IMG/VR virus record: IMGVR_UViG_3300047557_000938
Span: 1 to 53,480 of that record
DNA from: a virus
Direction: 5' to 3' (one strand)
DNA length: 53,480 nucleotides
The position numbers and the translations under genes were made by a program. Shown here piece after piece: positions 15,584 through 23,092 of the stretch. The notes below the pieces were generated by a model. It saw only the letters and a list, made by a program, of their open reading frames with translations, was not told the DNA's origin and made no database searches. Position 1 is the first letter of the stretch. Every line of letters begins with the position of its first letter.

Positions 15584-16221
15584 TGTACGCGGTTACGCCG
15601 GAGTTCAAGGCTAAAGTTAGACAGCCGCATGCCGCGAGCGTGCGCGCCGAGATTTGGCGCTCTGGGGTGTTCCTTCGTGCGTTAGATGTGATCGACGGGA
15701 GCGTAGATATTGACTCTCGCAGGTCGCAGCGACGCACATGCAGCCTCACGGTGCCAGCAACGAAACCCACGGTGCGTCTACTCCCAGAGTTCCTGACTTA
15801 TCAAGCAATCAGGGGCGCGATTGTTACTTGGGATGCTTCCACCCCAACCTGGGACACAGTAGGCGTCTTCACATGGGATCAGGGCAATAGTGTCGCCAGC
15901 ACCCTTGACGTGCCCACATTTCCAACGTATGCGGATCTTTCTACGGGGTACGAATCGTATGGCGCGATTAGGGAGATCACGGGCTACACGGAAGAGACAG
16001 TGGATGACGGGTTGATCCCGACGAGTCCCTTTTCGGACGTTTCACCTTTCGGCAACGAACTTCGCTTGTGGCGAGGCGTCGAGGTTGAGCGGCCTCTATT
16101 CCGAACCTACGAGTCGATCGCGGGTATCCGAATGACCTGGGATCTTGTTTCAGCATCACTTACTTGGGCCACGGTAGACTCGTTACTAACGTGGGCCGAC
16201 GGCAACGACGTGCCTATCTAG
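15583..16221 (+). CDS. Tail protein, N-terminal part of a split DUF5047-like gene
   Basis: A 212-residue protein beginning MYAVTPEFKAKVRQPHAASV, with RRTCSLTV near residue 51 and FGNELRLWRGVEVE near 156, which are hallmarks of the first half of actinophage tail-tip proteins (DUF5047-like). The next expected segment, EEVPLGVFVMTEVNV, is missing here and appears 1.7 kb downstream in the 17905 gene. Residues 70-99 and 173-206 repeat one module (F-x-TY-x2-I, then three spaced TW), and 113-130 is a TY-x-DL/SYG module. The two parts probably assemble into one functional tail subunit. Confidence 0.75.
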   Translation: MYAVTPEFKAKVRQPHAASVRAEIWRSGVFLRALDVIDGSVDIDSRRSQRRTCSLTVPATKPTVRLLPEFLTYQAIRGAIVTWDASTPTWDTVGVFTWDQGNSVASTLDVPTFPTYADLSTGYESYGAIREITGYTEETVDDGLIPTSPFSDVSPFGNELRLWRGVEVERPLFRTYESIAGIRMTWDLVSASLTWATVDSLLTWADGNDVPI

Positions 16222-16231
16222 GAGGACACGA

Positions 16232-16396
16232 ATGGCAACGACCGCACAAGGGACGCCCTATGTCACGGGCTCTGACACGATCACGTCCTACCCGACCACG
16301 TCACTCGCGCTCGCGAACCGGGTCGATGACGTGGAGGACATAGCACTCGCCGCCTCTGAGCAAGTCATCAACGGTTTCTTCCTGATTGGAGCATGA
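16232..16396 (+). CDS. Fibre cassette 1, small protein (54 aa)
   Basis: AGGAGG precedes the ATG. The product MATTAQGTPYVTGSDTITSY and so on, ending FFLIGA, is 54 residues, exactly the length of the protein at 19124, which ends FLLMGA. Both begin with a short motif of Thr and Pro then an acidic V-D-D/V-A-G-D helix, as in the N-terminal virion-binding segment of actinophage minor tail proteins. It is the first gene of a duplicated four-gene set and probably anchors the fibre components to the tail tip. Confidence 0.7.
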   Translation: MATTAQGTPYVTGSDTITSYPTTSLALANRVDDVEDIALAASEQVINGFFLIGA

Positions 16397-16399
16397 CGC

Positions 16400-16732
16400 A
16401 TGGCAATCGCATACAAAGAGTCTCAAATCCAAGGGTCCGCATCCGTCGGTACGTATGTCACGCTCTACAACACCCCGGCATCGGCAACTGCGGTCGTATC
16501 CACCATCACGATCTGCAACACGGCATCCACAGCGGCGACCTACCGGATGGGTATCGCGGGTTCGGCGTCCACCCCGGGCGACGGGAACTGGATCGCTTAC
16601 GGCTCCACGGTGGGAGCAAACGACACGATTGCTCTCACGCTTGGCATGTCGCTGGCGGCGAGCCGTTTCATTCGGGTGAGCAGTAGCGCATCCACAGTGG
16701 CGTTCTCCGCGTTTGTGAGCGAGATCTCGTAA
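16400..16732 (+). CDS. Fibre cassette 1, beta-sandwich protein (110 aa)
   Basis: The product is Ser/Thr/Ala-rich with regular beta strands (GTYVTLYNTPASATAVVST, DTIALTLGMSLAASRFIRV). It is a paralogue of the 19290 product: CNTASTAATYR is identical, and VGANDT and VSSSASTV-FSAF are shared. It starts three bases after the preceding stop and overlaps the next start (TAATG), so the cassette is translated as a unit. A trimeric baseplate or fibre-base role is inferred. Confidence 0.7.
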   Translation: MAIAYKESQIQGSASVGTYVTLYNTPASATAVVSTITICNTASTAATYRMGIAGSASTPGDGNWIAYGSTVGANDTIALTLGMSLAASRFIRVSSSASTVAFSAFVSEIS

Positions 16733-17628
16733 TGCTCACTCATTTCGCTGATCAGACTCTTACGAATCCCCAAAGAGGAAGGTCGTTCACTGCTATCGGA
16801 ACGACAAATGTGCAAGTTGAATATCTTGTGATCGCTGGTGGCGGTGGAGGCGGTGGAGGAGACGGCGGATCTTATGCTGGCGGCGGCGGCGGTGCCGGTG
16901 GTTACCGTTGTAGTGTCGCGGGAGAAACCTCGGGTGGAGGCGTGCCCGCAGAAAACACATTCAGCGCCATAGTTGGTCAAGAATACGCTGTTGTTGTTGG
17001 CGCTGGGGGCGCAGCGGGAAGCGTAAACAACTCTGGCAGCAACGGTGCCTCATCTATCTTCGCAAGCATCACCTCCAAAGGTGGAGGCGGTGGAGGTTCG
17101 CGCGGTTCCAGCGCGACTGCTGCGGCAAAGTCAGGTGGATCTGGTGGCGGAGGAACCGAGATTTACAACACAGGAGGTTCAGGGACATCCGCGCAAGGGT
17201 TTAGTGGTGGAAATGGAACCGCAACAGGTGGCGGCGGCGGTGGAGGAGCAAGCGCGGTAGGCGCTAACGACAACGGCGGAGTCGATGCTGGGGCTAACGG
17301 CGGTGCGGGGCTCAGTTCTTCAATAACTGGGTCGAGTGTTGCTCGAGGCGGCGGCGGAGGAGGGGCTGGATACAGTGCTTATTCAACAGGAGGCACTGGG
17401 GGCGGAGGTAGGGGCGGTTTCAACACAACGGCTGGGGACCCCGGCTCAGCGAACACAGGCGGAGGCGCTGGAGGAAGCCCTCAGGCCACGGCTCAGGCTG
17501 GTGGAAGTGGTGTCGTGATCGTACGTTCTAGGCAGGCAGCAACCGCAACGACGGGCTCTCCAACTACAACAACAAGCGGTGTTTGGACTATTTACACGTT
17601 TACAGGTTCCGGCTCTATCACATGGTAG
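16732..17628 (+). CDS. Fibre cassette 1, glycine-rich tail fibre/adhesin (298 aa)
   Basis: After an N-terminal segment ending VEYLVIAGGGG the protein is dominated by Gly/Ser/Ala runs such as GGGGGGGASAVG and ends with YTFTGSGSITW. This pattern occurs in glycine-rich domains of phage fibres and, in adhesins such as that of phage S16, folds as bundles of polyglycine-II helices that bind receptors. SSSITGSSV-RGGGGG is shared with the 19628 product. It is likely a receptor-binding protein; runs of GGN codons also make the DNA repetitive and recombination-prone. Confidence 0.75.
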   Translation: MLTHFADQTLTNPQRGRSFTAIGTTNVQVEYLVIAGGGGGGGGDGGSYAGGGGGAGGYRCSVAGETSGGGVPAENTFSAIVGQEYAVVVGAGGAAGSVNNSGSNGASSIFASITSKGGGGGGSRGSSATAAAKSGGSGGGGTEIYNTGGSGTSAQGFSGGNGTATGGGGGGGASAVGANDNGGVDAGANGGAGLSSSITGSSVARGGGGGGAGYSAYSTGGTGGGGRGGFNTTAGDPGSANTGGGAGGSPQATAQAGGSGVVIVRSRQAATATTGSPTTTTSGVWTIYTFTGSGSITW

Positions 17629-17637
17629 GGAAATAAC

Positions 17638-17904
17638 ATGGCTCATTTTGCACAGTTAGGTTCAGACGGTAAGACTGTCATGCAGGTGATCGTCGTCAAC
17701 AATGATGCTATTGCTGGCGGCGAATATCCCGAATCTGAGCCAGTTGGTCAAGAGTTCATAGCACGTCTTGGTCTGCATGGAATATGGCTTCAATGTTCAT
17801 ATTCAGGCAGTTTCAGATCGCGATTCCCGGGAGAGGGTTTTTCGTACGACGCTGATCTTGACGAGTTCGTCGCTCCTGTTGTGGAGTCTGAGCCGGAGGC
17901 GTAG
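17638..17904 (+). CDS. Fibre cassette 1, fibre-associated protein (88 aa)
   Basis: Begins MAHFAQLGSDGKTVMQVIVV and contains GIWLQCSYSGSFRSRFPGEG then YDADLDEFVAPV. This is a small family common near fibre genes of environmental phages, whose sequence ends with an asparagine- or aspartate-rich F-x-P segment. The 20494 product is a paralogue (W-L-x-CSY-x-GS-R-x-RxPGxG and LDEFV-PV). It may be a fibre cap or chaperone. ATG of the next gene follows its stop directly. Confidence 0.65.
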   Translation: MAHFAQLGSDGKTVMQVIVVNNDAIAGGEYPESEPVGQEFIARLGLHGIWLQCSYSGSFRSRFPGEGFSYDADLDEFVAPVVESEPEA

Positions 17905-18855
17905 ATGGCGCTTCCCGATAATCCTGACTACTCCGATTTGACAGCGGAGTTTGACACCTACGGTGCGTTGAAGCAGTCCCTTGGCACCGAGCCATTCATT
18001 GAAGAAGTCCCGCTTGGTGTGTTCGTTATGACCGAAGTGAATGTGCAAGACTCCATCAACGGTGCCACGATGGAGATACAAGGCGTTGATCGGTCCATTC
18101 GCATCGCCAAGTCCCTATGGGTAGACCCGTACCCGATCTCTGCCTCCACGAATCTCGCCACGGCTATCAGCCTGCTCTTGTCGGACAGATGGGCCGAAGT
18201 GGAGACCGATCTGCAAGACACCACACAGACAGTCCCAGCAATCGTGTTGGGTTTACAGTCTGGTGGTTCAGGGCAGGACCCGTGGCAAGATGCATCGAAG
18301 TTGGCTCAAGCGGGCGGATTTGATTTGTATTTTGACGGTGACGGGATCGCCGTTCTTGTGCCTACACCTGACCCGTCCGACCAGTCCCCTGTTGAGGTGT
18401 ACGAGGAAGGCTCCGAGGCGATGGTGCTTGATGTGCGCCGTCGCATCAACACGGATCAAACATTCAACGGTGTCGTGGTGTCTGGTGAGGGAACCAACGT
18501 GACCACTCTTGTACGGGTCGTACAGTTCGATGAGGACCCCGCCTCCCCCACGTACCGTTACGGGGCTTTCGGTGAACGGCCCACGTTTATTAGTAGCCCC
18601 CTGGTCACTACGGAGGCTGATGCGGTCGCGGTGGCTACCGCTCAGTTGTCTAAGTTGAAGGGCGCGGAGGAGAACGTCGAGTGGAATCAAATCTGCGACC
18701 CGTCCCTGGACGCCGGAGATGTTGTTCAAATCTCCAACACGGGCACGCGCCTGGACAAGATTGTTGTTCTGGATAAGGTGACGATTCCTCTTTCACCCGC
18801 GGGAGCGATGAAGGCGACTGCCCGCACGGTCAGGGTTTTGCAGGAGTCGGCATGA
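17905..18855 (+). CDS. Tail protein, C-terminal part of the split DUF5047-like gene
   Basis: A 316-residue protein whose N-terminus carries a PDYSDLTAEFDTYGALK module, followed by EEVPLGVFVMTEVNVQDS and QGVDRSIRIAKS, the segments that in the family directly follow GNELRLWRG of the N-terminal half. The rest (LVDPYPIS-type, WQDASKLAQAGGFDLYFD, VDLRRRINTDQTFNGVVVSG-like, TRLDKIVVLDKVTIPLSP) is the normal C-terminal part of these tail-tip hub proteins. The break from the 15583 gene coincides with a boundary between repeat modules. Both parts have their own starts and no decay, so they are probably functional as two chains. Confidence 0.75.
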   Translation: MALPDNPDYSDLTAEFDTYGALKQSLGTEPFIEEVPLGVFVMTEVNVQDSINGATMEIQGVDRSIRIAKSLWVDPYPISASTNLATAISLLLSDRWAEVETDLQDTTQTVPAIVLGLQSGGSGQDPWQDASKLAQAGGFDLYFDGDGIAVLVPTPDPSDQSPVEVYEEGSEAMVLDVRRRINTDQTFNGVVVSGEGTNVTTLVRVVQFDEDPASPTYRYGAFGERPTFISSPLVTTEADAVAVATAQLSKLKGAEENVEWNQICDPSLDAGDVVQISNTGTRLDKIVVLDKVTIPLSPAGAMKATARTVRVLQESA

Positions 18856-19091
18856 TCGGGCTTGATCTGCAGCGCATCGTCGGTGATTTCAAGACGCCCC
18901 CGGCGACTCTGCGTTTACGGTTCGGTGAGGTTGTGTCGGTTCAGTCAGGGTCAATCACAATCACGGTGGCTGGCTCGAGCGTGGAGATTAGCGGCGTCCG
19001 TTACCTCGACTCATACACACCCACCACCTCGGATGTGGTGGCTCTTCTCACGGATGGCCTGGACTTGCTTGTGCTTGGCGCGATCGCGTGA
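18852..19091 (+). CDS. Small tail-tip beta-barrel protein, 79 aa
   Basis: Begins in an ATGA overlap with the tail hub gene. The segments LRLRFGEVVSVQSGSITITV, VEISGVRYLDSY and DVVALLTDGLDLLVLGAIA form the strand order of an OB-like barrel, as in gp45-type baseplate proteins of actinophages, where it is placed right after the DUF5047-like gene. It likely plugs or extends the hub. Confidence 0.65.
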   Translation: MIGLDLQRIVGDFKTPPATLRLRFGEVVSVQSGSITITVAGSSVEISGVRYLDSYTPTTSDVVALLTDGLDLLVLGAIA

Positions 19092-19094
19092 CGG

Positions 19095-19105
19095 TAGACT
19101 AGACT
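19095..19105 (+). promoter_or_regulatory. Overlapping TAGACTAGACT -10 boxes
   Basis: Two overlapping TAGACT hexamers lie 19-29 bases before the ATG at 19124, which has its own AGGAGG. This would allow separate transcription of fibre cassette 2. The first cassette has no comparable box. Confidence 0.35.
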
Positions 19106-19123
19106 CACGATTAGGAGGAACCC

Positions 19124-19288
19124 ATGCCTGTAACCCCTACATACAGTCTGCCGTATCCGCAGGATTCTGATCCCGTGGATGTGGCGGGGGATATTGAGGC
19201 CCTAGCGTTGGCCGTGGACACGGCTATCGCTACGGGCGGCGGCGGCTCGGGTGGCCTCCAGAACACTTTTCTTCTGATGGGAGCATGA
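19124..19288 (+). CDS. Fibre cassette 2, small protein (54 aa)
   Basis: AGGAGG precedes the ATG. The product MPVTPTYSLPYPQDSDPVDV, then an Ala-rich helix, a GGGGSGG linker and FLLMGA, matches the N-terminal virion-binding part of many actinophage minor tail proteins, here as a stand-alone protein. It equals the 16232 product in length and in its last residues, marking the start of the second copy of the cassette. Confidence 0.7.
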   Translation: MPVTPTYSLPYPQDSDPVDVAGDIEALALAVDTAIATGGGGSGGLQNTFLLMGA

Positions 19289-19289
19289 C

Positions 19290-19628
19290 GTGGCTGAAAC
19301 TGTGAAGGTTCTTGGGCAGATCTCTGGGGGTGCTGCCGCGTCTACATATTCCGTGCTTTACGCCTGCCCGACCGCGACGACTGCGGTTGTGTCCACTCTC
19401 GCGGTGTGCAATACGGCCTCGACGGCGGCGACGTATCGTGTAGCGATCTCGACGGCTTCAGCAGCCCCAGCGGTGAAGGAGTTTCTCGTATTTGGGGCGA
19501 CCGTCGGCGCCAACGACACCGTTTTTCTCACGCTTGGCGCGACACTCACAGCGACTGAGAAGTTCCTGAACGTGTCCTCGTCTGCATCGACTGTTTCGTT
19601 CTCAGCGTTCGGAGTGGAGATCGCGTAG
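19290..19628 (+). CDS. Fibre cassette 2, beta-sandwich protein (112 aa)
   Basis: Starts with GTG one base after the preceding stop. It is a paralogue of the 16400 product, with the identical core CNTASTAATYR and the shared VGANDT and NVSSSASTVSFSAF. The N-terminal 25 residues differ more, as expected for a part that fits a different neighbour. Its stop overlaps the next GTG (TAGTG). Confidence 0.7.
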   Translation: MAETVKVLGQISGGAAASTYSVLYACPTATTAVVSTLAVCNTASTAATYRVAISTASAAPAVKEFLVFGATVGANDTVFLTLGATLTATEKFLNVSSSASTVSFSAFGVEIA

Positions 19629-20494
19629 TGGCGATCAAAGATGCAACAGAACTTGGGCTGACTTCTATTATCGCGCCCCGTTCTTTGTTGAGGGCGAGCA
19701 CAAATCCCCCCGCCGTAGTCTCGAACGCTTTCACCGGAACGTACACGGATGCGAATGGCGTGCGGTGGGGATACGTGGAGTTCACGTCAAGTTCGACCCT
19801 GACAGTCACGACGGCGGGTGTATGTGACTACATCGTGGTAGGCGGTGGAGGCGGCGGTGGTGCCGGTTTGCTTGGCTCTAACTCCGGTGGCGGCGGTGCT
19901 GGCGGTGGTGCTCACGTAGCAGTGACATCTGGCTATTTGGATGCAGGTACGTACACGGTGACGATTGGCGCTGGCGGCACTGCTGGGAACGGGCAGAACC
20001 CCGGCAGCATACCGACACGCGGGAATCCGACTCGCCTTGGGCAGGTCGTCGCTATCGGTGGAGGACGCGGGGGTGTCAACCTAGCGGTAACCGGTGGTGA
20101 CGGCGGCGGCGGCGGCGGCGGATATTCAGTCAACCTGAGTGTGAACGCTGGCGGATCGTCATTGTCTTTCGGTGGGGATGGTGCCTCATCTGGTGGCGTA
20201 GATTCACCCGGCGGTGGTGGCGGTGGTAGTTCTGCCAGCGCGTCTGTTCGTAACGGCGGAGCAGGAAACAGTTCTTCAATCACCGGGTCTTCTGTTGGGC
20301 GAGGTGGCGGCGGGGGCGCAGGCTGCATAGGAGGCTCAGCAGGAACAGCAACGGATGGTGGCGGTGCGGGAGGTTTGGGAGCGGCGGGGACGGCGGGGAC
20401 CGCAAACCGTGGTGGTGGTGGCGGTGGCTCTGGTGGTGGTAACGCTGGTGGCAACGGCGGGTCTGGCGTAGTAGTCATCCGAGTGAGGATCTAA
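19628..20494 (+). CDS. Fibre cassette 2, glycine-rich tail fibre/adhesin (288 aa)
   Basis: The first 80 residues (FTGTYTDANGVRWGYVEFTS, LTVTTAGVCDYIVVGGGG) form a beta-rich attachment domain; the rest is Gly-rich with runs such as GGGGGGGYSVNL and ends SGVVVIRVRI. SSSITGSSVGRGGGGG matches the 16732 product. It probably binds a receptor. Divergence outside the shared motif suggests that the two fibres recognise different targets or act at different steps. Confidence 0.75.
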   Translation: MAIKDATELGLTSIIAPRSLLRASTNPPAVVSNAFTGTYTDANGVRWGYVEFTSSSTLTVTTAGVCDYIVVGGGGGGGAGLLGSNSGGGGAGGGAHVAVTSGYLDAGTYTVTIGAGGTAGNGQNPGSIPTRGNPTRLGQVVAIGGGRGGVNLAVTGGDGGGGGGGYSVNLSVNAGGSSLSFGGDGASSGGVDSPGGGGGGSSASASVRNGGAGNSSSITGSSVGRGGGGGAGCIGGSAGTATDGGGAGGLGAAGTAGTANRGGGGGGSGGGNAGGNGGSGVVVIRVRI

Positions 20495-20742
20495 TGACTT
20501 ATCACAATGCACACGCGGCCCGCGTCGAGGACGGCGTGGTCATGGAAGTGATCGTGATTCCCTTCATGGACGACGATGATGCGAAGGTCACCGAATACTG
20601 CAACGCTATCGGCCTGCCGGGAACGTGGCTGGACTGCTCCTACTTGGGTTCGAGAAGGGGCCGCTATCCGGGCGTGGGAGACCGCTACGACACGGAACTA
20701 GACGAGTTTGTTTCACCGGTATTAGTGGAGCCGACAGAGTAA
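20494..20742 (+). CDS. Fibre cassette 2, fibre-associated protein (82 aa)
   Basis: Starts at a TAATG overlap. MTYHNAHAARVEDGVVMEVI, then TWLDCSYLGSRRGRYPGVG and YDTELDEFVSPV; the second half matches the 17638 product. Its TAA stop forms the first bases of a TAAGGT -10-like box serving the next gene. Confidence 0.65.
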   Translation: MTYHNAHAARVEDGVVMEVIVIPFMDDDDAKVTEYCNAIGLPGTWLDCSYLGSRRGRYPGVGDRYDTELDEFVSPVLVEPTE

Positions 20743-20745
20743 GGT
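20740..20745 (+). promoter_or_regulatory. TAAGGT -10 box, leaderless start at 20752
   Basis: TAAGGT starts with the stop codon of the fibre-associated gene. The GTG of the next gene begins six bases after it, so the mRNA would be leaderless. Confidence 0.5.
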
Positions 20746-20751
20746 TCCCTT

Positions 20752-21414
20752 GTGAGGGTTGCTCTTATCACCGCGTGTTACGGGTCTTACGATCCTGTTC
20801 GGGAACTGCCTGAGGGCGTGGGCTTCGACGAGGCGATCTGTGTCACGGATGATGCGAGTCTAGTAACAGAGTCTTGGCGGGTCGTGGTGGAGCCCCGTGA
20901 CGAGCATCCGAGGTTGGCGGCGAAGCGTCCGAAGATGATGCCGTGGTTGTTCACGGACTGCGATGCGGCGATATGGTTGGATGCCTCGTTTGAAGTGACG
21001 TCTCGGCAGTTCGGTGTGTGGGCGCGCGGGCATCTGGAGCGGAACGATTTCATTGTGTGGACTCACCCTGAGGGTAGATTCGGGATCGAGCAGGAAGCGC
21101 CTGTCTGCTGGGATTGGCCCAAGTACAAGGACTTCGATATGCGGGGGCAACTAGCGGCGTACATGGCTGATGGGATGCCGGAGCGTTGGGGACTGTTCGC
21201 GTGCGGCATGATCGGATGGGTATTCAACGATGCCACGAGGGCTCTTGGTGAGGCTTGGTATCGGGAGAATGTTGAGTGGAGTATCCAGGATCAGATAAGT
21301 CTGCCTTATCTCTTGTGGCGGGAGGGTAAGAAGTTCGGGGTGTGGACCGCGAACGAGTATCAGAACCCGTATCTGCGGCTTAGATGGGATGAGCGACCGA
21401 ATCCTCAGTTGTAG
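20752..21414 (+). CDS. DUF616/TOD1-like glycosyltransferase
   Basis: A 220-residue protein: MRVALITACYGSYD at the start, AICVTDD, KMMPWLFTDCDAAIWLDASF with a D-x-D-like IWLDAS, and WSIQDQISLPYLLW near the end. These are the features of GT-A type enzymes of the TOD1/MUCI70 (DUF616) group. It likely transfers a sugar to a surface glycan or virion protein. It starts with GTG six bases after a -10 box with no Shine-Dalgarno. It faces the minus-strand glycan genes tail to tail; the two 3' ends overlap by 10 bp (21405-21414). Confidence 0.72.
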   Translation: MRVALITACYGSYDPVRELPEGVGFDEAICVTDDASLVTESWRVVVEPRDEHPRLAAKRPKMMPWLFTDCDAAIWLDASFEVTSRQFGVWARGHLERNDFIVWTHPEGRFGIEQEAPVCWDWPKYKDFDMRGQLAAYMADGMPERWGLFACGMIGWVFNDATRALGEAWYRENVEWSIQDQISLPYLLWREGKKFGVWTANEYQNPYLRLRWDERPNPQL

Positions 21415-22097
21415 CGTTGCGCTCCTTCTTGTCGACCAAGATTAGGCCATAGTTCCTCGTCCCGCATGGCGTGACCCCAGAAATGTGCCGCGACCGTTTC
21501 CTCGAAAATAACAGGTTGTTGGTTGGGCATGAACGGGTTGCAGTAGCGGGACGTCCACACTTCGACGTGATCAAACTGTTCTTTCTTGACTGCGGTGAGT
21601 AGTTTCGGGCCGGTCACCCAGTCCATGCTTCGCCCCTCGGCGCGATGTACCGACTCTGGGATTGCTTCAATAACAGCGGTCATGAGTGGGTGTTGAGGGA
21701 CCGCTGCCATGAAGGCGTTGGAGATTAGCCACCCATCTACTTCGTAGGCCAGGAGGGCTTCGCGGTCACAGAAGTCGGTCGGCAGGGCGCGTATCGGTTT
21801 CATGTCGCAGTTGAGGTAGAGGCCGCCTTCGTTGTAAAGGATCTCGTAGGCTGCGATGTCGGCTTGCGTGACTTGGATCATGGTCGCTTCCTTAGCGTCA
21901 CCTCGCGCCGGTGTCCATGTGACCCCACAGGAATCGAACTCGGCTTGATTCTGCAGAGGCGGAAGATCTTCGTATCCCCAGTCGCGTAGTTCCCAGCCCG
22001 GGTTGAGGGCTATCCATTCCTCACCGAACCGCCGATACAAGTCCGGCATGGGTCGGGGGCCGAACCAGATGCGGTGCATCAGTTTGGGGATCGCCAC
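21405..22097 (-). CDS. Glycosyltransferase with DXD motif (OCH1/sug-binding type)
   Basis: A 230-residue protein beginning with GTG, AAGGAG five bases upstream. IPKLMHRIWFGPRPMPD at the start, YEILYNEGGLYLNCDMKPIR (the D-x-D-type sugar-nucleotide site is NCD-M) and HFWGHAMRDEELW near the end are typical of the glycosyltransferase sugar-binding DXD family (Gly_transf_sug). It belongs to a four-gene minus-strand operon with an epimerase and another glycosyltransferase, all overlapping, and so takes part in building a modified glycan. Confidence 0.8.
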   Translation of the reverse strand: MAIPKLMHRIWFGPRPMPDLYRRFGEEWIALNPGWELRDWGYEDLPPLQNQAEFDSCGVTWTPARGDAKEATMIQVTQADIAAYEILYNEGGLYLNCDMKPIRALPTDFCDREALLAYEVDGWLISNAFMAAVPQHPLMTAVIEAIPESVHRAEGRSMDWVTGPKLLTAVKKEQFDHVEVWTSRYCNPFMPNQQPVIFEETVAAHFWGHAMRDEELWPNLGRQEGAQRYN

Positions 22098-23092
22098 GTC
22101 ACTCCTTCGTTGTCCTTGAACCACTGGACCGTTTCGCTGATTCCTTGGTCGAGGGGCGTGAAACTGTTCGGATCGATGCCGATCACTTTTAGGGTGCTTG
22201 TGTCGGCTGACACGACGGTGCCGAGTTGCTTGACGGTGCGCCTGACGTCGATGGGCCGGAGTTCTGGGGCGGCGGATAGTACGGCCTTGACAACGGCGTC
22301 GACGGCTTGTGGGGTGGCGAGTGGGCCTCCCTCGGGTTCGCCGGGGCGCATCGGGACGGCTTCGATGATTGCCCCACCGACGGCGCTAGACACGGCTTGT
22401 GCGACTTCGAGGACCGTGTGTGGCATGGGGTTGCCTACGTCAATGGGGTAGTCGGGAATGATGCCTTGATTGGCGGCTTCGAGTGCGGCGACGAAGCAGC
22501 GAGCCACGTCTCGAACGTGGACGGAGTCGCTGTATTGAACACCGCCGCCGTAGAGCCTCATGGGATCTCCTGAGAGGGCTGAGCAGACAAACGATGGAAC
22601 GATTTTGCGGACCTTAGAGGGCCCGTAGGGGGCCGGGGCTGACTGGCGTGGCCCGTAGGCGTTCATGGGCCGTACGGCCACGATTCGGGCTCCTCGGTCC
22701 TCCCTGTACATGCCGACGAACTGCTCCCCCGTCGTTTTCGTTATGCAGTAGGTGCCTCGGCCGATACCTGAGTTCCCTACGGCGGCGAACACGCAGGGCA
22801 GGTCGTAGCGGGCTGCCGCCTCGAACACGTTGAGGGTGCCGACGATGTTGGTTTCTGCTGCGGGGCCGGGGTTGTCGATGGTCTCGGCGGTCCCGAGGAC
22901 TGCCGCGAGGTGGATGATGCCGTCGACGTGTGCGGCGAGTTCTTGCACGATTGTGGTGTCCCGTACGTCTCCGTAGAGGCCCCAGCCTTTACCGCGATGG
23001 TCGAGGACGAGTGCCTCGTGGCCTTTGGCTTCGAGTTCCGCTAGTACCCACGATCCGATGAAGCCGTGTCCACCGGTTACGCCAATCTTCAT
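22079..23092 (-). CDS. NAD-dependent sugar epimerase/dehydratase (extended SDR)
   Basis: A 337-residue protein with ATG in an ATGA overlap and GAGGAG upstream. MKIGVTGGHGFIGSWVLAEL is the NAD-binding Rossmann motif, GIIHLAAVLGT follows, and GTYCITKTTGEQFV holds the catalytic Tyr-x3-Lys. RPMNAYGPRQS is the usual substrate-loop sequence of UDP-glucose-4-epimerase and GDP-mannose-dehydratase relatives. It makes an activated sugar for the two adjacent glycosyltransferases. Which nucleotide sugar cannot be read. Confidence 0.85.
   Translation of the reverse strand: MKIGVTGGHGFIGSWVLAELEAKGHEALVLDHRGKGWGLYGDVRDTTIVQELAAHVDGIIHLAAVLGTAETIDNPGPAAETNIVGTLNVFEAAARYDLPCVFAAVGNSGIGRGTYCITKTTGEQFVGMYREDRGARIVAVRPMNAYGPRQSAPAPYGPSKVRKIVPSFVCSALSGDPMRLYGGGVQYSDSVHVRDVARCFVAALEAANQGIIPDYPIDVGNPMPHTVLEVAQAVSSAVGGAIIEAVPMRPGEPEGGPLATPQAVDAVVKAVLSAAPELRPIDVRRTVKQLGTVVSADTSTLKVIGIDPNSFTPLDQGISETVQWFKDNEGVTWRSPN

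Noticed and set aside
19933-20478. Proline-rich minus-strand frame opposite the glycine-rich fibre
   Set aside because: GGN tracts read in reverse as CCN; a pure composition effect.
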